A stretch of 64,000 nucleotides of DNA from Bin5 sp022821545 (GCA_963664085.2 CAXXLO010000002.1:1612001-1676000); one strand, 5' to 3'; positions 18,379-26,760 are shown, counted from the first letter of the stretch. Notes: generated by a model not told the origin, from the sequence alone. Numbers and translations are program-made.

Positions 18379-18409
18379 CGCTGTGGTCTATGACCGCGGC
18401 GTTTTTTTT
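18379..18409 (+). terminator. Terminator-like hairpin directly before recX
   Basis: CGCTGTGGTC (18379-18388) pairs over 10 bp, including two G-U pairs, with GACCGCGGCG (18392-18401). Eight T follow (18402-18409). It ends 10 nt before the chosen recX ATG, so expression must come from read-through or antitermination unless the true start lies further downstream. Confidence 0.85.
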
Positions 18410-18419
18410 CGGGCCGATT

Positions 18420-19115
18420 ATGAAAGGCAAAACGATTACAGCTCTTCGTTTTCAGAAGAGAAACAAGGAACGAGTAAATCTCTTTTTGGACAGCGAATAC
18501 GCGTTCCCGTTGCCGGCGCTGGAAGCCGCCCAGCTGAGGATCGGTCAGCAGCTCAATGAGCAGGAGATCGAGGAGTTGAAAGCCGTCGATCTGAGCAGCC
18601 GCGGCTACAACAGGGCACTGCGTTTTCTGGCAGTGCGTCCTCGCAGCCAGGTGGAAGTGCGCCGCAATCTCCAGGCGTACCGGCCTCGGGACGGGCGGCG
18701 CCTAGCCGAATCACAGATCGAATCGATTATCTCGAAGCTGCAAGAGTGGCAGTACCTCGACGACCGGGAATTCGCCCGCTTCTGGGTAGAGCAACGTAAT
18801 CGATTCAGGCCCGTTGCCCCAAGGGCGCTGCGACACGAGTTGCGCCAAAAAGGTGTCGACGAAAGCGTTGCCCAGGAAATTATCGACGAACTGAGCGACG
18901 CGACTTCGGCCTGCGAAGCCGCTGCCCGCAGCCGTCTGTACAGATGGCAAGAGGAGACCAACCCTGCTCAGTTTCGCAGGAAGATGGGCAGCTTTCTGCA
19001 GCGCCGAGGTTTTGACTGGGAAGTGGCCCGGGGCGTGATCGACCGAATCTGGCAAGAGTTGGAAGAGGGGCGCGTCCTGTCCCACGCCGTCCGCAAGAAA
19101 AACTTTGAAGGGTAA
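18420..19115 (+). CDS. recX: Regulatory protein RecX
   Basis: RecX binds RecA filaments and limits recombinase activity. The protein has 231 residues from ATG 18420. The frame is open to ATG 18390, but that start lies inside the terminator hairpin. Three-helix repeats typical of RecX are visible: ALRFLAVRPRSQVEVRRNL (about 60-80), IISKLQEWQYLDDREFARFW (about 105-125) and LRHELRQKGVDESVAQEIID (about 135-155). The N-terminal 55 residues form a beta-rich extension seen in many Gram-positive and Chloroflexota RecX proteins. Placement after recA on the same strand supports the call. No Shine-Dalgarno site is obvious, which fits with low expression. Confidence 0.9.
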   Translation: MKGKTITALRFQKRNKERVNLFLDSEYAFPLPALEAAQLRIGQQLNEQEIEELKAVDLSSRGYNRALRFLAVRPRSQVEVRRNLQAYRPRDGRRLAESQIESIISKLQEWQYLDDREFARFWVEQRNRFRPVAPRALRHELRQKGVDESVAQEIIDELSDATSACEAAARSRLYRWQEETNPAQFRRKMGSFLQRRGFDWEVARGVIDRIWQELEEGRVLSHAVRKKNFEG

Positions 19116-19259
19116 GCTGGATGGCATTGCCACTGAAGCAACAATGATTGAACAAGGGTTCATGCGTATGAATGGAGGGAAGAATAAGATACGCTTGCAT
19201 CCAACCGGTGCAGCCACTGCTATTTCAGGTTGTGCGCATCCAAACCAAGGGGTTCGGAT

Positions 19260-20831
19260 ATGGACTTGCTAGTCGTAGTTGCCATTATCGTCGCGGCCTT
19301 GATTGGCGCGGCCATCGTCGCGTATCTAATATATCTTGCCTATCGACGCGGGTTGACATCTGGCGCAAATCAAGAATTGGAGCGGCAGGAACTCGCTGTG
19401 CAGAGCGCCGAGGCACAGGCGGCCCAGATTCTTACGGAAGCCGAGGCGGAAGTTCAACGCCAGCAGCTTGCTCTAAAGGAGGAAGAAGTACGAATACGGA
19501 GTGAACTGGACGCCACACGCACCCGCCAGCGCAGAGATCTGGATCGTAGCGAAAGCCGCCTGCGCAATCGCCAGGAGCAGATCGATAAACGGGTCGATCA
19601 GCTCGAAAACCGCGAACGCAAGCTGAACCAGAGAGAAAGCGGACTCGACAAACGTACGGCCGATCTGGAAGCCGCCGAACAACAGCGCAATGAAGAGTTG
19701 CAGCGCGTGGCCCATTTGACCCAGGAAGAGGCCAAAGAGATTCTGCTCCGGGAGGCGGAAAGGAACTCACGTCAGGAACTTGCCCGCACAATTCGTGAGG
19801 TTGAGGCGGAGACCCAGGAGATCGCCGAACGCCGCGCCCGAGAGATCATTACGCTGTCTGTCGAACGGGTCGCCAGCGAGCATGTCACCGAGTATTCCGT
19901 CAGCGCTGTCAACCTGCCATCTGATGAGATGAAGGGACGAATAATTGGGCGGCAGGGGCGAAACATTCGCGCCATCGAACAGGCGACAGGAGTTGATCTG
20001 GTTGTGGACGACACACCGGAAGCGATCCTGATCAGCAGTTTCGACCCTGTGCGACGCGAGGTTGCGCGCATCTCTCTCAGCAAACTGGTCTCCGATGGCC
20101 GCATTCATCCGGCCCGCATCGAGAAAGAGGTAGAGAGAGCCCAGCAGGAAGTGAATCAGGTTATTCAGGAGGCTGGGGAGCAGGCCCTGATCGAGACCAA
20201 TACCCAGGGGCTGCATAGAGAAATCCAGAGACTGCTAGGTCGTCTGAAATTCCGCACCAGCTACGGGCAAAATCAGTATTACCACGCAATTGAAACCGCC
20301 CATCTCGCCGCCGTGATCGCTGAAGAGTTGCACGCAGATGTAAAGACGAGCCGTCTTGGGGGTCTGCTGCACGACCTTGGCAAGGCCGTCAGCCATGAGA
20401 TCGACGGCCCGCACGCCATCGTAGGCGGTGAAATCGCCAAGCGCTACGGGCTCAACGCCAAGGTTGTCAACTGCATCGCCAGCCATCACGGCGAAGTCGA
20501 ACCAGAATCGATCGAAGCCATTATCGTGGCCGCTGCGGATGCCATCAGCGGCGCACGGCCGGGCGCACGCCGCGAAAGCCTCGAAGCGTATATCAAACGG
20601 GTGACAGCCCTGGAGGATATTGCCAACAGCTTTGAGGGGGTGAATCAGACATTCGCCATTCAGGCCGGCCGCGAGATCCGGGTGATCGTGCAGCCGGATG
20701 AAGTTGACGATTTACAGGTAATCGAACTGGGGAAAGACATAGCCACTAAGATCGAGGACAACCTCGAATATCCGGGACAAATTCGCGTTACGGTTATTCG
20801 CGAGACCCGCGCCGTTTCCCACGCAACCTAG
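19260..20831 (+). CDS. rny: Ribonuclease Y
   Basis: Membrane-anchored endoribonuclease that starts mRNA decay. The protein has 523 residues from ATG 19260 (AAGGGG upstream; the frame opens at 19230). A single N-terminal membrane helix (about residues 2-25) is followed by a long coiled coil (about 35-200). A KH domain with GRIIGRQGRNIRAIE (about 225-240) comes next, and then an HD domain with LLHDLGKA (about 365-372) and the second histidine in DGPHAIVGG. The C-terminal region matches the family. It is convergent with ricT, whose product belongs to the complex that guides RNase Y in Bacillus; only 54 nt separate the two stops. Confidence 0.96.
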   Translation: MDLLVVVAIIVAALIGAAIVAYLIYLAYRRGLTSGANQELERQELAVQSAEAQAAQILTEAEAEVQRQQLALKEEEVRIRSELDATRTRQRRDLDRSESRLRNRQEQIDKRVDQLENRERKLNQRESGLDKRTADLEAAEQQRNEELQRVAHLTQEEAKEILLREAERNSRQELARTIREVEAETQEIAERRAREIITLSVERVASEHVTEYSVSAVNLPSDEMKGRIIGRQGRNIRAIEQATGVDLVVDDTPEAILISSFDPVRREVARISLSKLVSDGRIHPARIEKEVERAQQEVNQVIQEAGEQALIETNTQGLHREIQRLLGRLKFRTSYGQNQYYHAIETAHLAAVIAEELHADVKTSRLGGLLHDLGKAVSHEIDGPHAIVGGEIAKRYGLNAKVVNCIASHHGEVEPESIEAIIVAAADAISGARPGARRESLEAYIKRVTALEDIANSFEGVNQTFAIQAGREIRVIVQPDEVDDLQVIELGKDIATKIEDNLEYPGQIRVTVIRETRAVSHAT

Positions 20832-20885
20832 CCCGCACTCTGACGTGGCTGCATGCATTCCCTGGCGCGCCTTGCGGACAGCGCC

Positions 20886-21755
20886 CTATTCTTCGCCTGC
20901 GCGCCGTTTGACGGTGCAGCCGCCGCAGGTGCCGCAGCCCCCGTCCTTTTCCTTCTTCCCCGTAATCAGTTCCGAAAGTCCAAACTCGGCCAGGACGTTA
21001 TTCTCAAGCAGAACCGTAACGCTTTCCTTAAGCGGGTGCAGGTGACGAATCCGGCCTTTGCCTTGGTGTGTCGTCACCTCTGCCCCGACTTTCGGCATCT
21101 TCTTGTTTGCCTGCTTGTAGATAGGATCCTCATAAGAAAGGCAACAGAGCAGCCGGCCGCAGACGCCGCTGATCTCGTCCTGATTCAGAGGCAACTGCTG
21201 ATTTTTCGCCTGCCGAATGCTCACTGAGGCAAACTCGCGCAGCCAGCTGGTGCAACAGAGCTGTCGACCGCACTTGCCCACGCCGTCCAGCAACTTGGCC
21301 TCGTCGCGCACGCCAATCTGGCGCATTTCGATGCGTGTGTGAAAAGTGCGTGCCAGATCGCGTACAAGCGCACGGAAATCAACCCTCTGCTCCGCGGCGA
21401 AGTAGACGGTCAGCCTGCCGCCCTCGTAATTGTATTCACATCGATGCACCTTGATATTCAGTCTGTGTGACTTTGCCTTCTCGCGGCAGATCGACACCGC
21501 CTCGGCCTGCTTCTCTTTCCAAAGATCCTTCTGCAAAAGGTCCCAGGGCGTTGCCCGGCGGACTACACGCTTGATATCACCAACGATTTCGTTGCTGGAA
21601 ACATTGTGTGGCCCTTGCACGATCTGCACCAGGTCCCGGCCTTTGACCGTATCCACGATTACATAGTCCTTCGGCGCCAGATCCGTGTGGTGAACCGGAT
21701 CGAAGAAGTATATTTTTGTAACGGGTTTGAATTGGGCTCCGACTACAATCGGCAT
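20886..21755 (-). CDS. ricT: PSP1-domain protein RicT (YaaT)
   Basis: This 289-residue member of the PSP1/YaaT family starts at ATG 21755; the frame is open to 21803. In Bacillus, RicT with RicA and RicF forms an iron-sulfur complex that interacts with RNase Y. The cysteine clusters GKCGRQLCC and GVCGRLLCC (about residues 172-222) are intact. A further Cys-rich tail, GGCGTCGGC (about 276-284), is unusual and may bind metal. The gene follows holB by 73 nt on the same strand, the standard holB-ricT pairing. RicA and RicF are not seen in this window. Confidence 0.93.
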   Translation of the reverse strand: MPIVVGAQFKPVTKIYFFDPVHHTDLAPKDYVIVDTVKGRDLVQIVQGPHNVSSNEIVGDIKRVVRRATPWDLLQKDLWKEKQAEAVSICREKAKSHRLNIKVHRCEYNYEGGRLTVYFAAEQRVDFRALVRDLARTFHTRIEMRQIGVRDEAKLLDGVGKCGRQLCCTSWLREFASVSIRQAKNQQLPLNQDEISGVCGRLLCCLSYEDPIYKQANKKMPKVGAEVTTHQGKGRIRHLHPLKESVTVLLENNVLAEFGLSELITGKKEKDGGCGTCGGCTVKRRAGEE

Positions 21756-21828
21756 AATAGATTCTCCATGTTCGCTGCCGCGACAGGCACCGGAACGGAT
21801 CACTGCAAGCCTACTTCAGCGCCACCTT

Positions 21829-22848
21829 TCAGGCGTACGGGCGCGGCATCTGTAAAAGAAGCACGTCCAGCGCCAGCCCTGTATTCACCGTATGCCGCAG
21901 GTAACCCTCGATACGGCTTAACGTGCGCAGATAGGCCTGAACATCGCCGGGGCGAAAGTCATCGGCCGCTTCCGCCAGCGTGTCCAGCAGATCGATGTTG
22001 GCGCACTGCTCCAGACAGCCGGACTGGGCCAGCATCACATCGCGCCACCAACTCGTCCACAGGCCAAGCAGGGGGAACAGTCTAGTCTGGTTGCGCGCAG
22101 CCGCCAGCTTCTGTGCAAAAGCAAGGCGAGCCACCCGACTGCTGCGACTCAACTCCTGCAACTCCGCCAACCGCTCGCTCCTTTCCGTCAGCGGCTCGGG
22201 CTGGTCGATCTGTTCAACCGCCCAGCCCAGGCAGCCGTTCGCCAAACGTGCCAGCAGCGCGGCCTGCTGCGGAGGTGCTCCCCAGCGAGCCCGCAGCGCG
22301 TCTTCCATGATCCGCTCCCCAAGCGGCCGCAATGCCAAGACTTGGCAGCGGCTCACTATCGTTGACAAAAGAGCCGACCGGTCCTGGGCGGTCAGACAGA
22401 GGACTACGTGCGGAGGCGGCTCTTCCAGGGTCTTCAGCAGTTTATTGGCGAAGCTGATGTGAGCCCTGTGCGCGTCCTGAATCAGAAAGACTTTGTAGCG
22501 CCCCTCCATCGGGTGCAGCAACGCCTGACGAACGACGTCGGCCGCCTGTTCAGCGCGATGAAGGCCATTCTCCCTGTCCGGCTGACCGCTGCGGTCGGTC
22601 GGTGGCAGTAAAATGAAATCGGGATGGCTTCCGGATTGCATGAGACGGCATGCGCGGCAATTCCCGCATGCCCGCCCGTCAACTGGCTCATTGCATAGAA
22701 GCGATTGAGCAAAGCTGCGGGCCAGGGTCGATTTGCCCACCTGGGCCGCGCCCTCAATCAGATAGGCATGGCGCAGCCTGTCATGCCGGATACCGTTCTG
22801 CAACAGTTTGACAGCCCACTGATGGCCTACCACCGGCCCTTCAGCCAC
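21829..22848 (-). CDS. holB: DNA polymerase III delta-prime subunit
   Basis: This clamp-loader subunit opens the beta clamp together with delta and tau/gamma. The protein has 339 residues. The N-terminal AAA+ fold (about 5-170) has a P-loop-like GAAQVGKST (about 33-41). Next come zinc-module cysteines CGNCRAC (about 62-68), partly followed by further ligands, and the sensor region LLKTLEEPPPHVV (about 137-149). An SRC motif is present in IVSRCQVL. The C-terminal collar helices are divergent, as usual. It is transcribed towards ricT and lies about 125 nt beyond the long hairpin that follows rplL. Confidence 0.92.
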   Translation of the reverse strand: MAEGPVVGHQWAVKLLQNGIRHDRLRHAYLIEGAAQVGKSTLARSFAQSLLCNEPVDGRACGNCRACRLMQSGSHPDFILLPPTDRSGQPDRENGLHRAEQAADVVRQALLHPMEGRYKVFLIQDAHRAHISFANKLLKTLEEPPPHVVLCLTAQDRSALLSTIVSRCQVLALRPLGERIMEDALRARWGAPPQQAALLARLANGCLGWAVEQIDQPEPLTERSERLAELQELSRSSRVARLAFAQKLAAARNQTRLFPLLGLWTSWWRDVMLAQSGCLEQCANIDLLDTLAEAADDFRPGDVQAYLRTLSRIEGYLRHTVNTGLALDVLLLQMPRPYA

Positions 22849-22972
22849 TTGTATCTCCCTCTCTCAGTTTGTGGCGAGATGTCGCGGCATTTTATCACAC
22901 TGCCAATCGGCGGACAAGCAGTCTTGAATTTTCGCGCCGCGCCCACGCTTCGCGGTTGCTGTCTGCCAGGAA

Positions 22973-23018
22973 CCAATCAAAGGGATGCATCCACCCTTGG
23001 ATGCATCCCTTTGATTGG
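22973..23018. repeat. 21-bp perfect inverted repeat after rplL
   Basis: Positions 22973-22993 are exactly complementary to 22998-23018, with a 4-nt loop CCCT; the stem contains GGGATGCATCC. It starts 14 nt after the rplL stop (minus strand). No T-tract follows on either side. It probably ends or protects the 3' end of the ribosomal protein mRNA. Confidence 0.9.
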
Positions 23019-23031
23019 TCCGCCAGAAAGG

Positions 23032-23412
23032 TTACTTGATCTCTACAGTTGCCCCTTCGGCCTCCAGCTGCGTTTTGGCGTCTTCCGCGACATCCTTTGC
23101 CACACCCTGCACCACAGGCGCCGGCGCGCTTTCGACCAGTTCCTTGGCCTCTCGCAAGCCAAGGCTTGTTACCGCGCGCACTGCCTTAATGACGTTGATC
23201 TTTTTGGCTCCCATATCGGCGAGGATCACGTCAAACTCCGTCTGTTCTTCCGCCTCTTCTTCAACTTCGGCCGCGGCGCCGGCCACTCCGGCCACCGCCA
23301 CAGATGCCGCAGCGCTCACGCCCCACGACTCCTCAAGCATCTTCACCAGTTCAGCGGCTTCCAGAAGCGTCAGCTCGTCCAACTGTTCCTTGATTGCGTT
23401 CAGATCTGCCAT
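23032..23412 (-). CDS. rplL: 50S ribosomal protein L7/L12
   Basis: Stalk protein that recruits translation GTPases. The protein has 126 residues. The N-terminal dimerisation helices (1-35) precede an Ala/Val-rich hinge (about 33-55). The C-terminal domain carries the factor-binding segment KKINVIKAVRAVTSLGLREAK (split: KKINVIKAVRAVT, LGLREAKELVE). It is the last gene of the rplK-rplA-rplJ-rplL group, 93 nt after rplJ, and a long hairpin follows its stop. Confidence 0.97.
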   Translation of the reverse strand: MADLNAIKEQLDELTLLEAAELVKMLEESWGVSAAASVAVAGVAGAAAEVEEEAEEQTEFDVILADMGAKKINVIKAVRAVTSLGLREAKELVESAPAPVVQGVAKDVAEDAKTQLEAEGATVEIK

Positions 23413-23505
23413 CTTCAGAATCCTCCCAATTGTTTGTTACTGTGCGTTATCTGTCTCGACGATACATTGATGCTTGCAGCAGGGGTTGTATCCCTCTCTT
23501 GACGC

Positions 23506-24042
23506 TCAGGCGGCCTCTGCCTCCGCATCAGCGTGAGCTTTGACGACCCGAGCCAGGCTGACCCCTGGTTCGTTGACGACTCGAGCAAGCTGTGTGGCGG
23601 GCGCAATAATTGTCGCCAGCAGCTTCGCCAGCATCTCGTCCCGCGTGGGCAGTTCGGACAGCGCCTCGGCCGCGGCGGCATCCAGAACGTTCTGCTCCAG
23701 GATTCCGCCTTTGATCTCTATAATCTCATCCAGACCCCCAAGGCCGTCCTTCAATGCCGTCACGCCTCTGCCGATATCTTCCCCGACGAATGCGACCGCA
23801 TTCGGCCCTTCCAACAGATCGTCCAGCGCCTCGGTCATCCCTCTGCCCTTCAAGGCAAGCCGCATAAGCCGATTCTTCACGACCATATAGGACGTATCCG
23901 CTTCTTTGAGACTGGCGCGCAGCCCGTTGATCTGCGAGACGGTGGAGCCGCGATAATCCGTGAACACCACAGCGGAAGCGTCCTCCAGGTGTGAGGTGTA
24001 CAGCGCGACCAGCTCTTCCTTCTTCTCTCGACTAAGTGCCAA
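23506..24042 (-). CDS. rplJ: 50S ribosomal protein L10
   Basis: L10 anchors the L7/L12 dimers on the ribosome. The protein has 178 residues. The N-terminal rRNA-binding part contains VVFTDYRGSTVSQINGLR and YMVVKNRLMRLALKG. The C-terminal helix (about 130-178) binds L12 dimers. Start ATG 24042 has AAAGGGGG upstream. In many bacteria L10 represses its own mRNA through a leader structure. Here a promoter at 24294-24321 and a terminator hairpin at 24127-24161 lie in the 314-nt gap after rplA, which fits that mode of control. Confidence 0.96.
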   Translation of the reverse strand: MALSREKKEELVALYTSHLEDASAVVFTDYRGSTVSQINGLRASLKEADTSYMVVKNRLMRLALKGRGMTEALDDLLEGPNAVAFVGEDIGRGVTALKDGLGGLDEIIEIKGGILEQNVLDAAAAEALSELPTRDEMLAKLLATIIAPATQLARVVNEPGVSLARVVKAHADAEAEAA

Positions 24043-24126
24043 TGGACATTCCCCCTTTCTTCATGAATCCTGCGGGGACGCATTTAAATCCGCCCTGAGC
24101 CCCCTCCAATCTTCGGCGGGCGCCGT

Positions 24127-24161
24127 AAACAAAAACGCCCCTGCCATGCAGACAAAGGCGT
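24127..24161 (-). terminator. Terminator/attenuator hairpin in the rplJ leader
   Basis: On the minus strand an ACGCC...CTGC / GCAG...GGCGT stem (24161-24135) is followed by TTTTTGTTT (24134-24126). It lies about 85 nt before the rplJ start. This position matches ribosomal protein L10 leader attenuators, but the full leader consensus was not modelled. Confidence 0.7.
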
Positions 24162-24293
24162 AACAAGCGATTCTTCCCGTACAATGGCGGTCAAGTAGTC
24201 GCCGCGGTCAAGTCGCTGTGTTCAGCCCTTGGCCGGCTGCGCATCTCGGCGCATTTACTTTCGCGGCGCGAATACCGACTGTCTACGGAACTG

Positions 24294-24321
24294 AATATCG
24301 TATGCAGTTTATTCGTGTCAA
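24294..24321 (-). promoter_or_regulatory. Candidate rplJ-rplL promoter
   Basis: On the minus strand a perfect TTGACA (24321-24316) is separated by 16 nt from GATATT (24299-24294). It would start a leader of about 245 nt containing the hairpin at 24127-24161. The remaining sequence of the 24043-24356 gap shows no gene. Confidence 0.6.
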
Positions 24322-24356
24322 TTCTACCTTACAGCCCAGGCAACGCCAAACCGGGC

Positions 24357-25070
24357 CTACGCCGCCTTAAGCATTGAGGCCGCATTGACATCAACGCGAA
24401 CACCTGGCCCCATCGTGCTTGTCAGCGTCACCCGTTTCAAATAGATACCCTTGATAGCCGAAGGCCTCGCCGCCATGATCGCCTCCATCACCGAAGTGAA
24501 GTTGTCGAGTATCTGCTCGCCGCTGAAGCTCGCTTTGCCGATCGGCACATGAACATTACTTGTCTTGTCAACGCGAAACTCCACTCGGCCCAGGCGGGTC
24601 TCCTGAATAACACGCGGCAGTTCATCCGCCTGCACAATCGTACCGGCTTTGGGGCTGGGCATCATTCCCCTGGGGCCGAGCACGCGACCCAGCCGGCCTA
24701 CCACTCGCATCATATCTGGTGTGGCGAGAACGACATCAAAATCAAGCCAACCATCCTGAATCCGCTTGGCAAGATCCTCGCCGCCGACATAGTCGGCGCC
24801 GGCCTCCTCGGCTACGCTTACGCCATCCGCGCCGGCAAAGACCAGAATGCGCACGACTCGACCCGTGCCGTGGGGAAGGGTCACCACGCCCCGCACTTGC
24901 TGGTCGGCGTGACGGGGGTCAACACCGGTGCTCAGATGTACCTCCACCGTCTCATCGAACTTGGCTGTCGCGCCGTCCCGCATCAAGTCAACGGCTTCAG
25001 CTGGCTGGTACTGCGTATTCCGGTCGATCTTGCTGCGTGCTGCGTTGTAGCGCTTCCCATGTCTTGGCAT
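24357..25070 (-). CDS. rplA: 50S ribosomal protein L1
   Basis: L1 forms the mobile stalk that helps release deacylated tRNA. The protein has 237 residues, the typical length. Conserved segments include HLSTGVDPRHADQQVRG and LPHGTGR (about 45-70), and GPRGMMPSPKAGTI (about 132-145). The C-terminal block YLKRVTLTSTMGPGVRVD is also present. Start ATG 25070. It lies 98 nt after rplK and is probably co-transcribed with rplK, nusG and secE. An rplJ-specific promoter follows it. Confidence 0.97.
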   Translation of the reverse strand: MPRHGKRYNAARSKIDRNTQYQPAEAVDLMRDGATAKFDETVEVHLSTGVDPRHADQQVRGVVTLPHGTGRVVRILVFAGADGVSVAEEAGADYVGGEDLAKRIQDGWLDFDVVLATPDMMRVVGRLGRVLGPRGMMPSPKAGTIVQADELPRVIQETRLGRVEFRVDKTSNVHVPIGKASFSGEQILDNFTSVMEAIMAARPSAIKGIYLKRVTLTSTMGPGVRVDVNAASMLKAA

Positions 25071-25168
25071 TGTTCACTCCTTGTGGTGCAAACGGGGCAC
25101 GGGCGTGCGCCCTCCCACTTATGAACTAACAGTTTCTGCGGGCCCGTAACCTATTCTGCGGCTCCTGC

Positions 25169-25594
25169 CTAATCGACAACCGTTACTCCCATACTGCGGG
25201 CCGTCCCCCGTACCATCTGCATGGCACTGTCTATGGGGATATTGCCCAGGTCCTTCAGTTTTACCTCAGCGATTTCCCGCACCTGCTGATTGGTGATCTC
25301 TCCCACCAGCTCCGTATTGGGAATGCCGCTGCCTTTTTCGATCCCCGCCGCCTTCTTGATCAGTTCGGCCGCCGGCGGTGTCTTGGTAATGAATGTAAAC
25401 GACTGATCCTGGAAAATCGTGATCTCGACCGGAACGACCTGTCCCATTTGACTCTGTGTACGCGCATTATACTCCTTGCAGAAGCCCATGATATTGACCC
25501 CATGCGGGCCCAGCGCCGTGCCTACCGGTGGGGCAGGGTTGGCTTTGCCGGCGGGGATCTGCAACTTGACAACTGCTTTGACTTTCTTCGCCAT
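25169..25594 (-). CDS. rplK: 50S ribosomal protein L11
   Basis: L11 binds the GTPase-associated centre of 23S rRNA and takes part in factor binding and stringent response. The protein has 141 residues. The N-terminal proline-rich segment KLQIPAGKANPAPPVGTALG (about 11-30) and the C-terminal RNA-binding domain with GTARSMGVTVVD are present. It lies 18 nt after the nusG stop, in the usual nusG-rplK order. Start ATG 25594 follows a GGAGAA-type site. Confidence 0.98.
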   Translation of the reverse strand: MAKKVKAVVKLQIPAGKANPAPPVGTALGPHGVNIMGFCKEYNARTQSQMGQVVPVEITIFQDQSFTFITKTPPAAELIKKAAGIEKGSGIPNTELVGEITNQQVREIAEVKLKDLGNIPIDSAMQMVRGTARSMGVTVVD

Positions 25595-25612
25595 CTCGCC
25601 TGCTTCTCCTTA

Positions 25613-26251
25613 TTACGTATCGCGTTCCAATTGGAGGAAGTCCACCTCCACCGGCGTTTCCCGGTTGAAGAAACTTACCATCACGCGGGCTTTGCCCTTC
25701 TCTGGCTCCAGCGTATCCACAACACCTGTGAACTCAGCAAACGGGCCCTCGATAATTCGGACGCGCTCGCCCACGTCGAAGCTGACCTTGACGCGCGGTT
25801 CGTCCGACTCGATGCGGCTCATTATGTGATTCACTTCGGCCTGACTCAAGGGGCTCGGCTTGTTTCCCATGCCCACAAAACTGGTTACGCCCGGGGTATT
25901 GCGCACCACATACCAGCTGTCCTCATCCATGATCATCTCGATGAGAATATAACCGGGAAAAACCTGGCGCTCTACCTCACGGCGAATGCCTTCCTTGATC
26001 TCGATCTCGGTTTCAGTAGGTACCACAATCTGCAGAATCCGGTCGGTCATGTTCATCGATTCCGCCCGGTGTTCCAGATTCTTCTTTACCTTATTTTCCT
26101 TGCCCGAATAGCTGTGTACTACATACCATTCCGGTCTCGGGCCGGTCGGCCCCTCTTCAGTGGTTGCGGACGCCTCATCTTCCACCAACTCGGAAACCGC
26201 CCCTTCTTCCTGCAATTCAGCGTCAACGCCTGCATTCGTTATATCGCCCAC
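25613..26251 (-). CDS. nusG: Transcription termination/antitermination factor NusG
   Basis: NusG binds RNA polymerase and links transcription with Rho and the ribosome. The protein has 212 residues from GTG 26251, chosen because AAGGAGG sits 5 nt upstream; the frame continues to 26272 without a better site. The first 35-40 residues are an acidic, low-complexity extension. Then the NGN domain starts at WYVVHSYSGKENKV, with VFPGYILIEM later, and a C-terminal KOW motif with VGERVRIIEGPFAEFTG. It lies between secE and rplK, the standard context. Confidence 0.96.
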   Translation of the reverse strand: MGDITNAGVDAELQEEGAVSELVEDEASATTEEGPTGPRPEWYVVHSYSGKENKVKKNLEHRAESMNMTDRILQIVVPTETEIEIKEGIRREVERQVFPGYILIEMIMDEDSWYVVRNTPGVTSFVGMGNKPSPLSQAEVNHIMSRIESDEPRVKVSFDVGERVRIIEGPFAEFTGVVDTLEPEKGKARVMVSFFNRETPVEVDFLQLERDT

Positions 26252-26327
26252 AGATTCCTCCTTGCGCGTCACATTCCAGAACCGGCTCTTCCTCTATGAA
26301 AGAAGGCGGTTGCGCCACAAATGCCGT

Positions 26328-26546
26328 CTAAAACACCTGCAGAAAAAGTGTCACCAGATAACTGAAGAATGAGTCTACGGCAAACAGCACAAGCGCGGCG
26401 ATTGTGGTGACTATCAACACAACGACGGTCAGGCGGGTACCCTCCTCGCGCGTCGGCCAGGTGACCTTGCCTATCTCAGCGCGGGTCTCCTTGAAATACC
26501 GCACAATTGCGTTATCAGACCTTTGAACAGTTGTTGACCGGCTCAC
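26328..26546 (-). CDS. secE: Preprotein translocase subunit SecE
   Basis: This small clamp subunit of the SecYEG channel has 72 residues from GTG 26546 (CGGAG 6 nt upstream; the frame is open to 26597). The amphipathic surface helix contains the family signature RAEIGKVTWPTREE (about 18-31), followed by a single membrane helix of about 20 residues. The one-helix form is typical outside the enterobacteria. It lies between tRNA-Trp and nusG as in many bacteria. Assignment rests on the signature and the context. Confidence 0.93.
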   Translation of the reverse strand: MSRSTTVQRSDNAIVRYFKETRAEIGKVTWPTREEGTRLTVVVLIVTTIAALVLFAVDSFFSYLVTLFLQVF

Positions 26547-26650
26547 GATTGACTCCGTTTGGTGTGTGAACACAGGAATGTGTTCACATCTCCCCAACTC
26601 TTACTTTCTCATCGACCAGCACGCGGCGCTATGGGCCTGGTTAGGCGGAA

Positions 26651-26681
26651 AATGACCACCGCGCGGTTGCCGGTGGTCATT
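26651..26681. repeat. 11-bp perfect inverted repeat between tRNA-Trp and secE
   Basis: AATGACCACCG (26651-26661) pairs with CGGTGGTCATT (26671-26681) across a 9-nt loop. It lies just past the tRNA 3' end (minus strand). It could serve as a processing or partial termination site; no T-run follows. Confidence 0.7.
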
Positions 26682-26687
26682 CTCTGA

Positions 26688-26760
26688 CAGGCGAGGCAGG
26701 ACTTGAACCCGCAACCTGCGGTTTTGGAGACCGCCGCTCTGCCAATTGAGCTACTCGCCT
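26688..26760 (-). tRNA. trnW: tRNA-Trp (anticodon CCA)
   Basis: The minus strand folds as a 73-nt cloverleaf: acceptor AGGCGAG / CTCGCCT, D arm with AGCTCAATTGGCAGAGC, anticodon stem GCGGT/ACCGC with loop CTCCAAA (anticodon CCA), and T arm with GGTTCAAGTCC-type loop. The CCA tail is not encoded. It lies between tuf and secE, a placement common in bacteria. Confidence 0.95.
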
